A stretch of 53,303 nt of DNA from a virus. The position numbers were made by a program, and so were the translations under genes. Position 1 is the stretch's first letter, and each line of letters begins with the position of its first letter. The notes beneath the pieces are model-generated. The model saw nothing but the letters and a program-made list of their open reading frames with translations, did not search any database and was not told the origin of the DNA. This document shows, one piece after another, positions 17,801-25,229 of this stretch. Location of the stretch: the IMG/VR virus record IMGVR_UViG_3300031688_000023, positions 1 to 53,303 of that record; one strand, 5' to 3'.

Positions 17801-19947
17801 CTACTGATGCAGATCCAGATTTATTTTATGATTCTTCACAGAAATATCCAGTAGTTCATACAGTTCAAAAAAGTTATCACGCTACAGGGCCTGTTAAGGC
17901 TAGTGGTACTACTACATCTATTTTAGCTAATAATTTAGTTGATAGTACAGCAACCTTTTTAGGAGCGGTTAATGTAGGAGATTTTGTATACAACCGTAGT
18001 TCGACCAATGCTGCTAATGTTGCTAAAGTTACAGCTGTAGTCAGTGCAACACAACTAACACTTGATGTTGATGCGTTTTTAGTATCTGTTCAAAACTATA
18101 CTATAACACGACCTTATTCTGGGAATGTTAATCAAGACAATGCGACTCCTGCTACTATAATTCTTCCTTTTGCAAATTGTTACACGTTTGGAAACGGTGT
18201 AGAAAGTTTTAAAATAGAAGATGCTTTAGCAGGAAGAAGTTTTCAGTTAGGTGAAAGAGTTTTAGCTGTTTCTAATGCTGATTTTAAAGAAGCTGATAGA
18301 TTTGCTGGATTAACATACAGTGGTGTTTTTAGTGGTCAAAATAATTTAAACAATTTAAATGAGTTTAATTTAGGTTTAGCTAATTTCAAAGATTGTGAAA
18401 CATCTTTTGGCCCTATACAGTTTTTGTATGCTAGAAGAACAGATATTTTAACATTACAAGAAGATAGAATTACTTATGTAATGGCAGGTAAAAATATTTT
18501 AACTGATGCAGTTGGAGGAGGTTTAGTAACGTCAGTTCCTCAAGTTTTAGGAGAGCAAGTAGCTAGACCTGAAGAGTATGGTATGAGTTTTAACCCAGAA
18601 AGTTTTGCTTCTTTTGGAACGAGTATGTATTTTACAGATACAAAAAGAGGAGCTGTATTATCACTTACAGGAATTTCTCCAACCTCAGATGTTTTAGATG
18701 TTATTTCGCAGTATGGGATGCGTTCTTTTTTTAGAGACCAGTATGCAGCTCAACTAAACACTCAAAAACTAGGAGGTTTTGACCCATATATGAATGAATA
18801 TGTGTTAAACAGTAATGAAATAAACGTACCTACAGTTGTTCCTGATATACCTTGTAATCAAACTATAAGCCAAACTTCTGCAAGTCCTTATTCTTATACG
18901 GTAAATGCAGGCGAGGTAATAGGAACTGTAAATATTCTTATAACAATTGCGGTAGGAAGTGGGAATGTTCAAGTTACTGGAGTGTGGAATGGAATTAGTT
19001 TTCCAAATGCACCTGTCGGCCCTGGTTCATATACGTTTATAGTTAATAAAACTGCTAATACACCAGAAACAGTTGATATTATTATTACACCAGCTAGCAC
19101 TGCTACTTGGTCATCTCAAGTTAAATGTCCTCCAGAAAATTTAATTACAGTAACAAATGTTGTATTGACAACATCTCAAGACGTTAATAAATATATTCAT
19201 AGTGAATATTATTGGTCTACTAATACTATGGTAAGTCCTATATCAAGTTCTTTAGTTACTTTTGGTTCTAGTTCTTCTGTAGCTTCTTTATATTTCCCTC
19301 AAACAGGAGTAAGAAGTCTTGGAGTTTTTCCATATGACGGAGTAAATTTAATTCTTAGAAATAACAAAATAAATTTTGATGATTTTGTTTTTAATCCTGC
19401 GGTTCATAAATTTTTATATTTAAGTACAAATACTGTCTATCAGAATACACCTGCGGATATTCAAGCTTTATTAGCAGCTGCTGCAACTATAACTCCTATT
19501 ACAAATCCTTCAACTGGTTTGTATGAGGCTAAAGTTCCAACTGCAAGCATTCCTTTAAATCAAAATCTATTATATGTAATACAAGATTTAAGAAATGTAA
19601 CTGCTCAAAAACTATGTTATAGTGCTGCAAGCGCACAAGAAGCTTGTTGTGACTGTAATGCTGCTGGACAAGGTTGTGTTGCAGACCCAGCTTGTTGTTT
19701 TGGATGTACTGCGTTTTCAGTTTCTCAAGTAAGAACTAGCGAGTTAGACGCTTGCGCAGCCCCTTTTATCACTATATATTATCATTCTGGAACATCTACT
19801 TATCCAGTAATTGGAGATTTAGTATATTCGTCCTCACTATGTGACCAAGGAACTCAAGCTGCAAATGGTTATTATAGATTGACTCAAAATAATACTTGGA
19901 TGAGAGTAAACAATAGTGGAATAGTAATAGGATTAGGAACATGTTAA
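14806..19947 (+). CDS. Tail nozzle/hub protein, 1713 aa
   Basis: The N-terminus (FVEGKMNKSVDERLIPDGQY, then IDALNVR, with GTEIGAVENSKGN) is the signature of nozzle/stabilisation proteins that form the lower tail tube of podoviruses. The following several hundred residues are all-beta, consistent with a propeller platform. One copy of the shared beta-module is at about 1042-1100 (LVDSTATFLGAVNVGDFVYN). Near the C-terminus there is a Cys cluster (C1614, C1615, C1617, C1624, C1630, C1631, C1634) and then a terminal Cys module beginning DAC at 1648-1650 and ending IGLGTC. The same terminal module recurs in the next gene. It probably forms the tail hub and anchors the distal proteins. Much larger than T7 gp12 (about 800 aa). 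Confidence 0.65.
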   Translation: MALTSMNFVEGKMNKSVDERLIPDGQYIDALNVRLGSTEGTEIGAVENSKGNTQLTTLDFQGTPLVNPTTIGAYADSVRETIYWFVSSDNYDMIVSYHTPTTLITQHVVTINVLNFNPTFLVTGVSLIEDLLFFTDDNNPPRKININRNYNDPVGTVDGIIAEDINVILKPPGYEPLDNLPSPDVELVNIPGEENYLEDRFVSFAYRYRYEDKEYSAISLFTVPAFSPRPFSLDPSSYKNNGMLNAFNSANVTFDTGSSRVVEIDVLYKLTTSSVVNVIERFVKQDLGWGDNTNQTILFTNSKIYTTLGSDELLRLYDNVPRFAKAQTIMGNRLVYGNNVDGYNISTASGQTLSQNFITSVVNTDISLEEGPQPIFNTGVSGQGNSVDYQINGNNPNFNYANNTVTFDLTNFIANVNAGIANKLIAGTQLSFNFSVQSKSWEYTSTDAAGTTTTTCTSAGLPIAGCSCYPTWDGTDSPFQLSFIFRLDQDYTSVFDMVNSSEFQAQVGTALSINVTALNLCGTATQGTSMADRFNCNAAAVPQVCAYTKYNSSINDSVSQQGFNITTVPGDNTFSLQLIAMNSRFVDGTGIIHNVFEYFEIINSSYFYVSDQDTSSLHSNRDYETGIVYMDEYARASTVLVSLFNTVYVSPASSIDKNEISVSIPTIDQAPYWASSYKFVVKPSATNYETIFVNFFYVNPETNVTYFKLEGDNQSKVKTGQTLIVKKDSAGALTQEVKVTVLAVEAEARNFLNSDPTASPLPNGNQLPGLYMQMKASNFTAASQDGDVIETWPTVNAGGTVSTAFPCSNNEIWVATQSFQEVASFSYNRWMYRLASFDDLVNPSFANMSNITLPAGSVVQIFIRNNRRGRGASCQEVNYIYEKQYVVRQDYASFSAWWFGDNIPIDTGTLFSGAMTNTFNNTIINSTTIPPCKSDIPNPTSFNAKYQFIKDPNGIEYFSIASGIPACAGSLFNNNRVSKSRMRLVVYRADNAIIFETEPTDADPDLFYDSSQKYPVVHTVQKSYHATGPVKASGTTTSILANNLVDSTATFLGAVNVGDFVYNRSSTNAANVAKVTAVVSATQLTLDVDAFLVSVQNYTITRPYSGNVNQDNATPATIILPFANCYTFGNGVESFKIEDALAGRSFQLGERVLAVSNADFKEADRFAGLTYSGVFSGQNNLNNLNEFNLGLANFKDCETSFGPIQFLYARRTDILTLQEDRITYVMAGKNILTDAVGGGLVTSVPQVLGEQVARPEEYGMSFNPESFASFGTSMYFTDTKRGAVLSLTGISPTSDVLDVISQYGMRSFFRDQYAAQLNTQKLGGFDPYMNEYVLNSNEINVPTVVPDIPCNQTISQTSASPYSYTVNAGEVIGTVNILITIAVGSGNVQVTGVWNGISFPNAPVGPGSYTFIVNKTANTPETVDIIITPASTATWSSQVKCPPENLITVTNVVLTTSQDVNKYIHSEYYWSTNTMVSPISSSLVTFGSSSSVASLYFPQTGVRSLGVFPYDGVNLILRNNKINFDDFVFNPAVHKFLYLSTNTVYQNTPADIQALLAAAATITPITNPSTGLYEAKVPTASIPLNQNLLYVIQDLRNVTAQKLCYSAASAQEACCDCNAAGQGCVADPACCFGCTAFSVSQVRTSELDACAAPFITIYYHSGTSTYPVIGDLVYSSSLCDQGTQAANGYYRLTQNNTWMRVNNSGIVIGLGTC

Positions 19948-19958
19948 AAAAATAAATT

Positions 19959-20936
19959 ATGGCAGGATGTATAGGAACTTATTATTATGATGGAACAGAT
20001 TTTTCTGGATCAACATCTATATACACAACTCAACAACTAACAACTGTAGCGGCAGATGGCTGGTATAGTTTAAACGGTGTCTCTAGGCGTATGTTAAACG
20101 GAGTTTTAGAACAACCTCTTGCTTGCGTTGGATGTGCATCTCCTTGTTCAGTAACACCAAGTGCTACTAATGCTGGTGGTGGATTATATAAAGCTGTAAT
20201 AGATTTAGGTTCTACAACAGGTGCGGTAATATTAAAGTTTACAGTTTTTAATATCCCTGATAAAATGACTTGGACTTATGATTCTCAGACAGCTTCAGAA
20301 TATTCTTCTCCACTTTTTGGATACCTTGAAGGAGTGATTGGTAATGAAGCAGCAGCAGGGGCTACAACTTATTGTCAAAGTAGTACAGGAGGAGCAATGA
20401 ACAATAACCTTGGAAGTAATGGTGGTACTTATGTTAATTTACCAGTATTTAACTGGGATTCAGCTTCTAATACTTTTATAGCTTCAGGAGCAACAAGTAC
20501 ATTAGGCCCTTACACAAATTCAGCATCTGGAGGTGTATCTTTTACAACATCTGCTCCAGGGGAAGTTGTAATGGTAGTTCCAAAGCCTAACGCTTCGCCT
20601 AATCTTTTATTACTAGATATTCAAGCACCTTGTTTAGCCACAGCGTGGTCAATGATAACTGCTTGTCCTGAAGAGTTAACACAAACATTAACTACAGTAG
20701 TTAAGACAACTCAATCAGACGCATGTAATGCACCAACTAGAGCAACACCTATCTTTAACGCTCCTGTAAATGGAACAGCTGGAGTAATAGGTTTATACGA
20801 CTGGGTTTTTACTGATATTAATGGAGTTACAGCTGCGGCAGCAGGATTTTATTCTAGTGGAGCGCAAGGAACAGGCGCACCATTTTTTGAGGTAGATGCA
20901 AACGGAGTAGTAACATCAATAGGAACTTGCCCTTAA
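19959..20936 (+). CDS. Tail-tip protein built from Cys-terminated modules
   Basis: A 325-aa protein with two copies of the module seen at the end of the upstream hub. The N-terminal copy starts CIGTYYYDG and includes ADGWYSLNGVSRR. The C-terminal copy starts DACNAPTRATPIF, includes AAGFYSSGAQG and ends VVTSIGTCP. Between them is a beta domain (LGSTTGAVILKFTVFNIPDK). The module ends are Cys-bearing, so the copies may be disulfide- or metal-stabilised outside the cell. It follows the hub gene by 11 nt. Probably a distal tail or host-contact component. Confidence 0.55.
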   Translation: MAGCIGTYYYDGTDFSGSTSIYTTQQLTTVAADGWYSLNGVSRRMLNGVLEQPLACVGCASPCSVTPSATNAGGGLYKAVIDLGSTTGAVILKFTVFNIPDKMTWTYDSQTASEYSSPLFGYLEGVIGNEAAAGATTYCQSSTGGAMNNNLGSNGGTYVNLPVFNWDSASNTFIASGATSTLGPYTNSASGGVSFTTSAPGEVVMVVPKPNASPNLLLLDIQAPCLATAWSMITACPEELTQTLTTVVKTTQSDACNAPTRATPIFNAPVNGTAGVIGLYDWVFTDINGVTAAAAGFYSSGAQGTGAPFFEVDANGVVTSIGTCP

Positions 20937-20947
20937 AAATATAAATT

Positions 20948-21751
20948 ATGTCAATACCAACTTGCCCAACCTTATCATTTTCAGGCCCTCCAGTACAGGG
21001 ATGGCCATCTTTTTATTCTTTTTGTCCAGACTGGATGCAGGGAATGAATAGTTATTTTTACACATGGAGTGGAGGAAACCTATATAGACACAACACTAAT
21101 GACATTCGTAATAACTATTACGGTGTTCAATACAACTCTACTATAACAGGTGTGTTTAATACAGAACCTCAAACAATAAAGTTATTTAAAACCATGTCTT
21201 TAGAAAGTGATTCTGCTTGGAGCGTAACAAATTTAGTTACAGACTTAAGTACAGGGTCAATGCTAAGTGCTTATTTTGAAGAAAAAGAAGGAGAATGGTT
21301 TTCTTTTATTAGATCAAATGCAGGAGCTATTGATTGGAGATTACGTTCTGCAAATGGTATAGGAGATAATATTAATGTTACAGGGCCTCTAAATGCTACT
21401 GTAATAACATTCTCTGTACCAGACTCACCAGGATATATTATTCAGGCAGGATCTGCTGCGACTGGAACTGGTGGAGATGACGCTTATTATAACAATGGAG
21501 GTGTACCTGTTTTAATTGGACGAGTAACAGCTGTAAACAACAGTAGTGTTGTAGGAGCATCTACTATAACTGTTGATGCAACAGGTAATGCACAACCCCC
21601 AATAGGTTCGTTTATTTTGTATATTAAAAACTCAGTCGCTGAGTCTCATGGAGCTAGAGGGTATTTTCTTGAATTTACCATAGAAAACACAGCAACTACC
21701 GCTGTAGAATTATTTGCTGTCGGTAGTAGTGTGATGAAAAGTTTTCCATAA
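20948..21751 (+). CDS. Putative tail/virion protein, 267 aa
   Basis: All-beta, aromatic-rich protein (FSGPPVQGWPSFYSFCPDWM near the start; WSVTNLVTDLSTGSMLSAYF, then WFSFIRSNAGAIDWRLRS in the middle). The C-terminal part has GYFLEFTIENTATTAVELFA, typical of tail proteins that measure or bind. The family is not recognised. It lies 11 nt after the Cys-module protein, and its stop is followed by the promoter for the next gene. A structural role is inferred from context. Confidence 0.5.
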   Translation: MSIPTCPTLSFSGPPVQGWPSFYSFCPDWMQGMNSYFYTWSGGNLYRHNTNDIRNNYYGVQYNSTITGVFNTEPQTIKLFKTMSLESDSAWSVTNLVTDLSTGSMLSAYFEEKEGEWFSFIRSNAGAIDWRLRSANGIGDNINVTGPLNATVITFSVPDSPGYIIQAGSAATGTGGDDAYYNNGGVPVLIGRVTAVNNSSVVGASTITVDATGNAQPPIGSFILYIKNSVAESHGARGYFLEFTIENTATTAVELFAVGSSVMKSFP

Positions 21752-21759
21752 ATTATTAG

Positions 21760-21767
21760 TATCTTTG
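21760..21767 (+). promoter_or_regulatory. TATCTTTG promoter giving a leaderless or near-leaderless mRNA
   Basis: The last G of the element is 5 nt before the A of the ATG at 21,773. Since Bacteroidota transcripts start a few nucleotides after this element, the mRNA would begin at or within a base or two of the start codon. Confidence 0.55.
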
Positions 21768-21772
21768 CTTTA

Positions 21773-22183
21773 ATGAATTTAAATGTTAGAGTTTTAAGAG
21801 AAGGTGACTATGACAATATATTAGTTAAATGGTGGAAAGACTGGAGATGGACTCCACCTACTAAAGACTTTTTACCTAATAATGGTAACGGTGGCTACAT
21901 TGTTTATGATGATGATATTCCTGTTTGCGCAGGTTTTATGTATCTTACAAATTCTAAAGTAGTTTGGTGTGACTGGATTATATCTAACTTTAAATATAAA
22001 GACAGGAAAAAAAGAAAGAAAGCTATTTTATTACTTATATCAACTATTAGCGAAATAGCAAAAGAATTGGATAAAAAATATGTGTATGCTTTATTAAAGA
22101 ACAAACCCTTAATAAACACATATAAAGAATTAGGGTATGTAGAGGGTGGCTCTTATACTCACGAAATGATTAAAATATTATAA
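21773..22183 (+). CDS. GNAT-like acetyltransferase
   Basis: The 136-aa protein has a GNAT layout: an N-terminal strand-helix (NVRVLREGDYDNILVKWW), central strands GGYIVYDDDIPVCAGFMYLT and KVVWCDWIISNFKYKD (strands 4-5 with acetyl-CoA-loop position KYKDRKKRKKA), a helix LLLISTISEIAKELDKK, then YVYALLKNKPLINTYKELGY as the typical C-terminal strand-helix. The canonical Q/RxxGxG/A loop is degenerate, so CoA binding is not proven. It sits inside the tail module with a leaderless-type promoter. The target could be a virion or host protein; unknown. Confidence 0.55.
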   Translation: MNLNVRVLREGDYDNILVKWWKDWRWTPPTKDFLPNNGNGGYIVYDDDIPVCAGFMYLTNSKVVWCDWIISNFKYKDRKKRKKAILLLISTISEIAKELDKKYVYALLKNKPLINTYKELGYVEGGSYTHEMIKIL

Positions 22184-22184
22184 T

Positions 22185-22988
22185 ATGGCAGCAGTAACAT
22201 CAGCAGTAGTAGGAATAGCATCAGGAGTAGCTGGGGCAGGAATGTCTTTTGCCCAGGCATCAAAAGCTAAAAATGCAGCTAACGTAGCAAAACAAGATTC
22301 TAAGAGGCTTATGGCTGAAGCCAAGATTATGGCAGAAAAGAATTTTTACGAAAATTTAAATGTTCCTGTGGGAGCATATGAAAGACAAAGAGAAGAAAAC
22401 ATGGCTTCAGGTTCGGCAGCTGTTCAAGCACTTCAAGAAGGAGACGCAAGAGGTTTAGCTGGAGGAGTTGGTCAAGTTAATCAAGCTCAGAGTGCTGCAA
22501 GCGAAGGATTAAGGAATGATTTAGGTCAAGCTTTATATGATAATGACAAAATGAAAGCTGAGGCTAAAGATAATATTAATCAGAATTTAGTTGCTGCAAA
22601 CATAGGAGAAGCAAAAGATGCAAGTGCTGAAGCAAACTATCAACAACAGCTTGGTGCAAGTAGTATGAAAAGTGGAGTAAGTTCTGCTTTAGGAGCAGTA
22701 GGTTCTGCTGCAAGTTTAGTTCCTTTATATGGTAAAGGAAGGGCTGCAAAAGACGCTAAAAGCATATTCGGTGGTGACGCAGGTGCGCAATTTAAATCTA
22801 GAGGTATTGGAGAAGATAGAGGATTAAACATGCTAAGTGGCTTAGATAAAGGTACTCTTAAAAAAATTAGAAAAGGAGGCTCTTTTGATTTTGATACTTT
22901 ATTTGGTAAAGGAAGATTAAACACAAGAACAGGAAATCAAATTTATGAAAGTGAGCCTGGATTCTTTGACATGAAAGACGACGATTAA
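22185..22988 (+). CDS. Putative internal virion (ejection) protein, 267 aa
   Basis: The N-terminal 25 residues form a Gly/Ala/Val hydrophobic segment (VVGIASGVAGAGMSFAQ), followed by a long Ala/Lys/Glu/Gln-rich helical region with coiled-coil character to about residue 155. A second hydrophobic Ala/Gly stretch follows (SSALGAVGSAASLVPLYG, about 165-185), then a charged tail. This layout is typical of ejected internal proteins of podoviruses (T7 gp14-like). It begins 1 nt after the GNAT-like gene and is followed by two larger proteins of the same presumed class. Confidence 0.55.
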   Translation: MAAVTSAVVGIASGVAGAGMSFAQASKAKNAANVAKQDSKRLMAEAKIMAEKNFYENLNVPVGAYERQREENMASGSAAVQALQEGDARGLAGGVGQVNQAQSAASEGLRNDLGQALYDNDKMKAEAKDNINQNLVAANIGEAKDASAEANYQQQLGASSMKSGVSSALGAVGSAASLVPLYGKGRAAKDAKSIFGGDAGAQFKSRGIGEDRGLNMLSGLDKGTLKKIRKGGSFDFDTLFGKGRLNTRTGNQIYESEPGFFDMKDDD

Positions 22989-22997
22989 AAGAAAACT

Positions 22998-25223
22998 ATG
23001 GCATTAAATGATCCAAAAACTTGGTCTGTAAGGGCTGAGAAAGACGTACAAAAAAACACCATTGACTGGGGAACTGTTGCAGCAGATATAACAACAGGTA
23101 TTGAAGCAATTCGTGACGATAGAGCAACAAGAAAAGGTGCTATAGACGAGGCTACTTCTAAAATGATGGCTGAGTTAGCTAAAGGAGAAAATATTAATAA
23201 CGCTACTTTGTCTACAGCTTTAATAGATGGTGGTCAAAGTGCTACTGAGGCTTTACAGATACAAGTTGATTTAATGAAAAAAGGATTAATAAAGCCAAAG
23301 GATTATAAAATATTTCTACAAAAACAACAAAACGCTTATACTAATTTAAAAGGTGTAATTAGCAACTGGGATGCATGGGAAACTAAATCTAGAGAAAGAT
23401 TAGCAACTGATCCTAAAACCAACTTACAAATAGCTTCTCAATTAGAACAAGATTTTAATATAAGTACATCAGCTTTTGGAAATATGGAAAACGTAAAGTT
23501 TATACCAACTACTACTGGAGGTATGGAAGCTGTTCGTTTAATAGAAGAACCACCAGGGTCAGGTAATTTTGTAATGCCAGACAGGAAAAAAAATCCTGAT
23601 AATTTCATGAACCCTAATTCGGTAGGAACTAGACAAAATTTTCAGTTAAATACTGTTAATGTAAACGCAGGTATGACTGACTACTCCGCAGGTTTGGGAA
23701 CTTTAATTTTAGAAGAAAAATTATCTGGTAGTGGTAGTAGAATATTTAAGACCATGGAGGATATTAGATTGCATCCTGATTACGATGGAACTAAACAGGA
23801 CGCTATAGATTCATTTATCACAAATGATATTGCTAAAGCAAATGTTTTAGGTACTATGCGAGCTGCTAATGGCAAAGGTTATAGGTTTGCTGGGTCAGAA
23901 GAGCAAAAAAATAAAATGATGGAAGAAGGAGTTGATGCTGCAAATATAATTATGTATACATCAGAAAACGGAAATCCAGTTTTTGGCCCTGATGCTTTTA
24001 GTGCTGTAGATCAAGATATTGTAGACTTTTTAGGAGGTCAGTTTGATAGCAAATTAGCTCAAAAAACTGAGCTAGAGGGAGGTATAGACCCTATACAACC
24101 TAAAGCAAAATCAACTGCTGATGCTGTCTTAGAAAAAGAACAAAAAGAATTAGGAACTAATATTAGAAACTTAAACAATATCTTAACTTCTGATGATCCT
24201 GATGATGTACAGGGTAACTTAGAAACTTTAATTGAACAATATAATCAAAAACTTGCAGCTAAAGGAAAACAACCAGGGAGAAAAATTATTGGCTATACAT
24301 TAAACGATGATATCATTCAGTTTAAATATGCTGATAAAACAAATAGTAACGCTATTAATCGTCAAGGAGGAGGAGCAGATGGTGATATACTTACTTTAGA
24401 AGATAATGAAACAGTAGGAATTAATAATCAAATTTATCAACTAGGTGTTGCTTTGGATGGACAAATGTTTAACAACCAAATAGTGGTTGATGATTGGATT
24501 TCTCAAAATAAATTTGAGACTGGTGGACAAAGAGGTATTAGCACTGACCAGGCGAAAGAATTACTACTTGTACCTGATCAAAGAAAACTTATTATAGAGA
24601 GCTGGAAGGGTGAGAATGGCATGTCGTCCGTTCCAACAGAGCAAGAACTTATAGACCATGCGCAAGTAATGAATCAAGATTCTTTAGATGTGAGTTATTC
24701 TATGGATGATTATGATTACGATAACAAGAGTACAGATGTAGGAACAATGACTGAAATTACTGTTAGAGGGGATCAACAAAAAACAGTGGCTTCTGGCGTT
24801 GGTGGAGATGAAATTAAAGCTAAAGAGTTAGAAACAGCTATGTTTAGGAATATAAACGCAATGTTAACTCCACAATTCCAGAAAGATTTAAAAGCTGTAG
24901 GTGGTGGCATAGAAGTTAAACAAACAAGAGGTAAATCTAGTGAAGGTGTTGATAATCAAGGAGCAAATCAGGTACAGTATGAGATAGTATTTAAAGATGC
25001 AACAGGAGCTGAGCAAATTTTTAAAATAAACGATGCAAATGTATTAAAATACACAGGTGTTAATAGATTAATTGACTTAAGTTTCAACCAATTATTTGTT
25101 ATGATTAAAGACGAATTTGTAGATAAAATAGCGAAGCCATGGGGTAAAACTTATAGAGCTACTAAAAGAGGTTCGACTGGACAGATAGGTAAAAAGAAAA
25201 GACCTTTACCAGGTACAAACTAG
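22998..25223 (+). CDS. Putative internal virion protein, 741 aa
   Basis: A soluble, helix-rich, charged protein lacking recognisable catalytic motifs. It contains a mid-region coiled coil (DAVLEKEQKELGTNIRNLNN and following) and a basic C-terminal tail (RATKRGSTGQIGKKKRPLPG). It sits between the small hydrophobic ejection-like protein and the giant protease-bearing one, with 6-9 nt gaps. In podoviruses this cluster of three genes encodes the inner core ejected with the DNA, so that role is inferred. Confidence 0.5.
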   Translation: MALNDPKTWSVRAEKDVQKNTIDWGTVAADITTGIEAIRDDRATRKGAIDEATSKMMAELAKGENINNATLSTALIDGGQSATEALQIQVDLMKKGLIKPKDYKIFLQKQQNAYTNLKGVISNWDAWETKSRERLATDPKTNLQIASQLEQDFNISTSAFGNMENVKFIPTTTGGMEAVRLIEEPPGSGNFVMPDRKKNPDNFMNPNSVGTRQNFQLNTVNVNAGMTDYSAGLGTLILEEKLSGSGSRIFKTMEDIRLHPDYDGTKQDAIDSFITNDIAKANVLGTMRAANGKGYRFAGSEEQKNKMMEEGVDAANIIMYTSENGNPVFGPDAFSAVDQDIVDFLGGQFDSKLAQKTELEGGIDPIQPKAKSTADAVLEKEQKELGTNIRNLNNILTSDDPDDVQGNLETLIEQYNQKLAAKGKQPGRKIIGYTLNDDIIQFKYADKTNSNAINRQGGGADGDILTLEDNETVGINNQIYQLGVALDGQMFNNQIVVDDWISQNKFETGGQRGISTDQAKELLLVPDQRKLIIESWKGENGMSSVPTEQELIDHAQVMNQDSLDVSYSMDDYDYDNKSTDVGTMTEITVRGDQQKTVASGVGGDEIKAKELETAMFRNINAMLTPQFQKDLKAVGGGIEVKQTRGKSSEGVDNQGANQVQYEIVFKDATGAEQIFKINDANVLKYTGVNRLIDLSFNQLFVMIKDEFVDKIAKPWGKTYRATKRGSTGQIGKKKRPLPGTN

Positions 25224-25229
25224 AAAACT

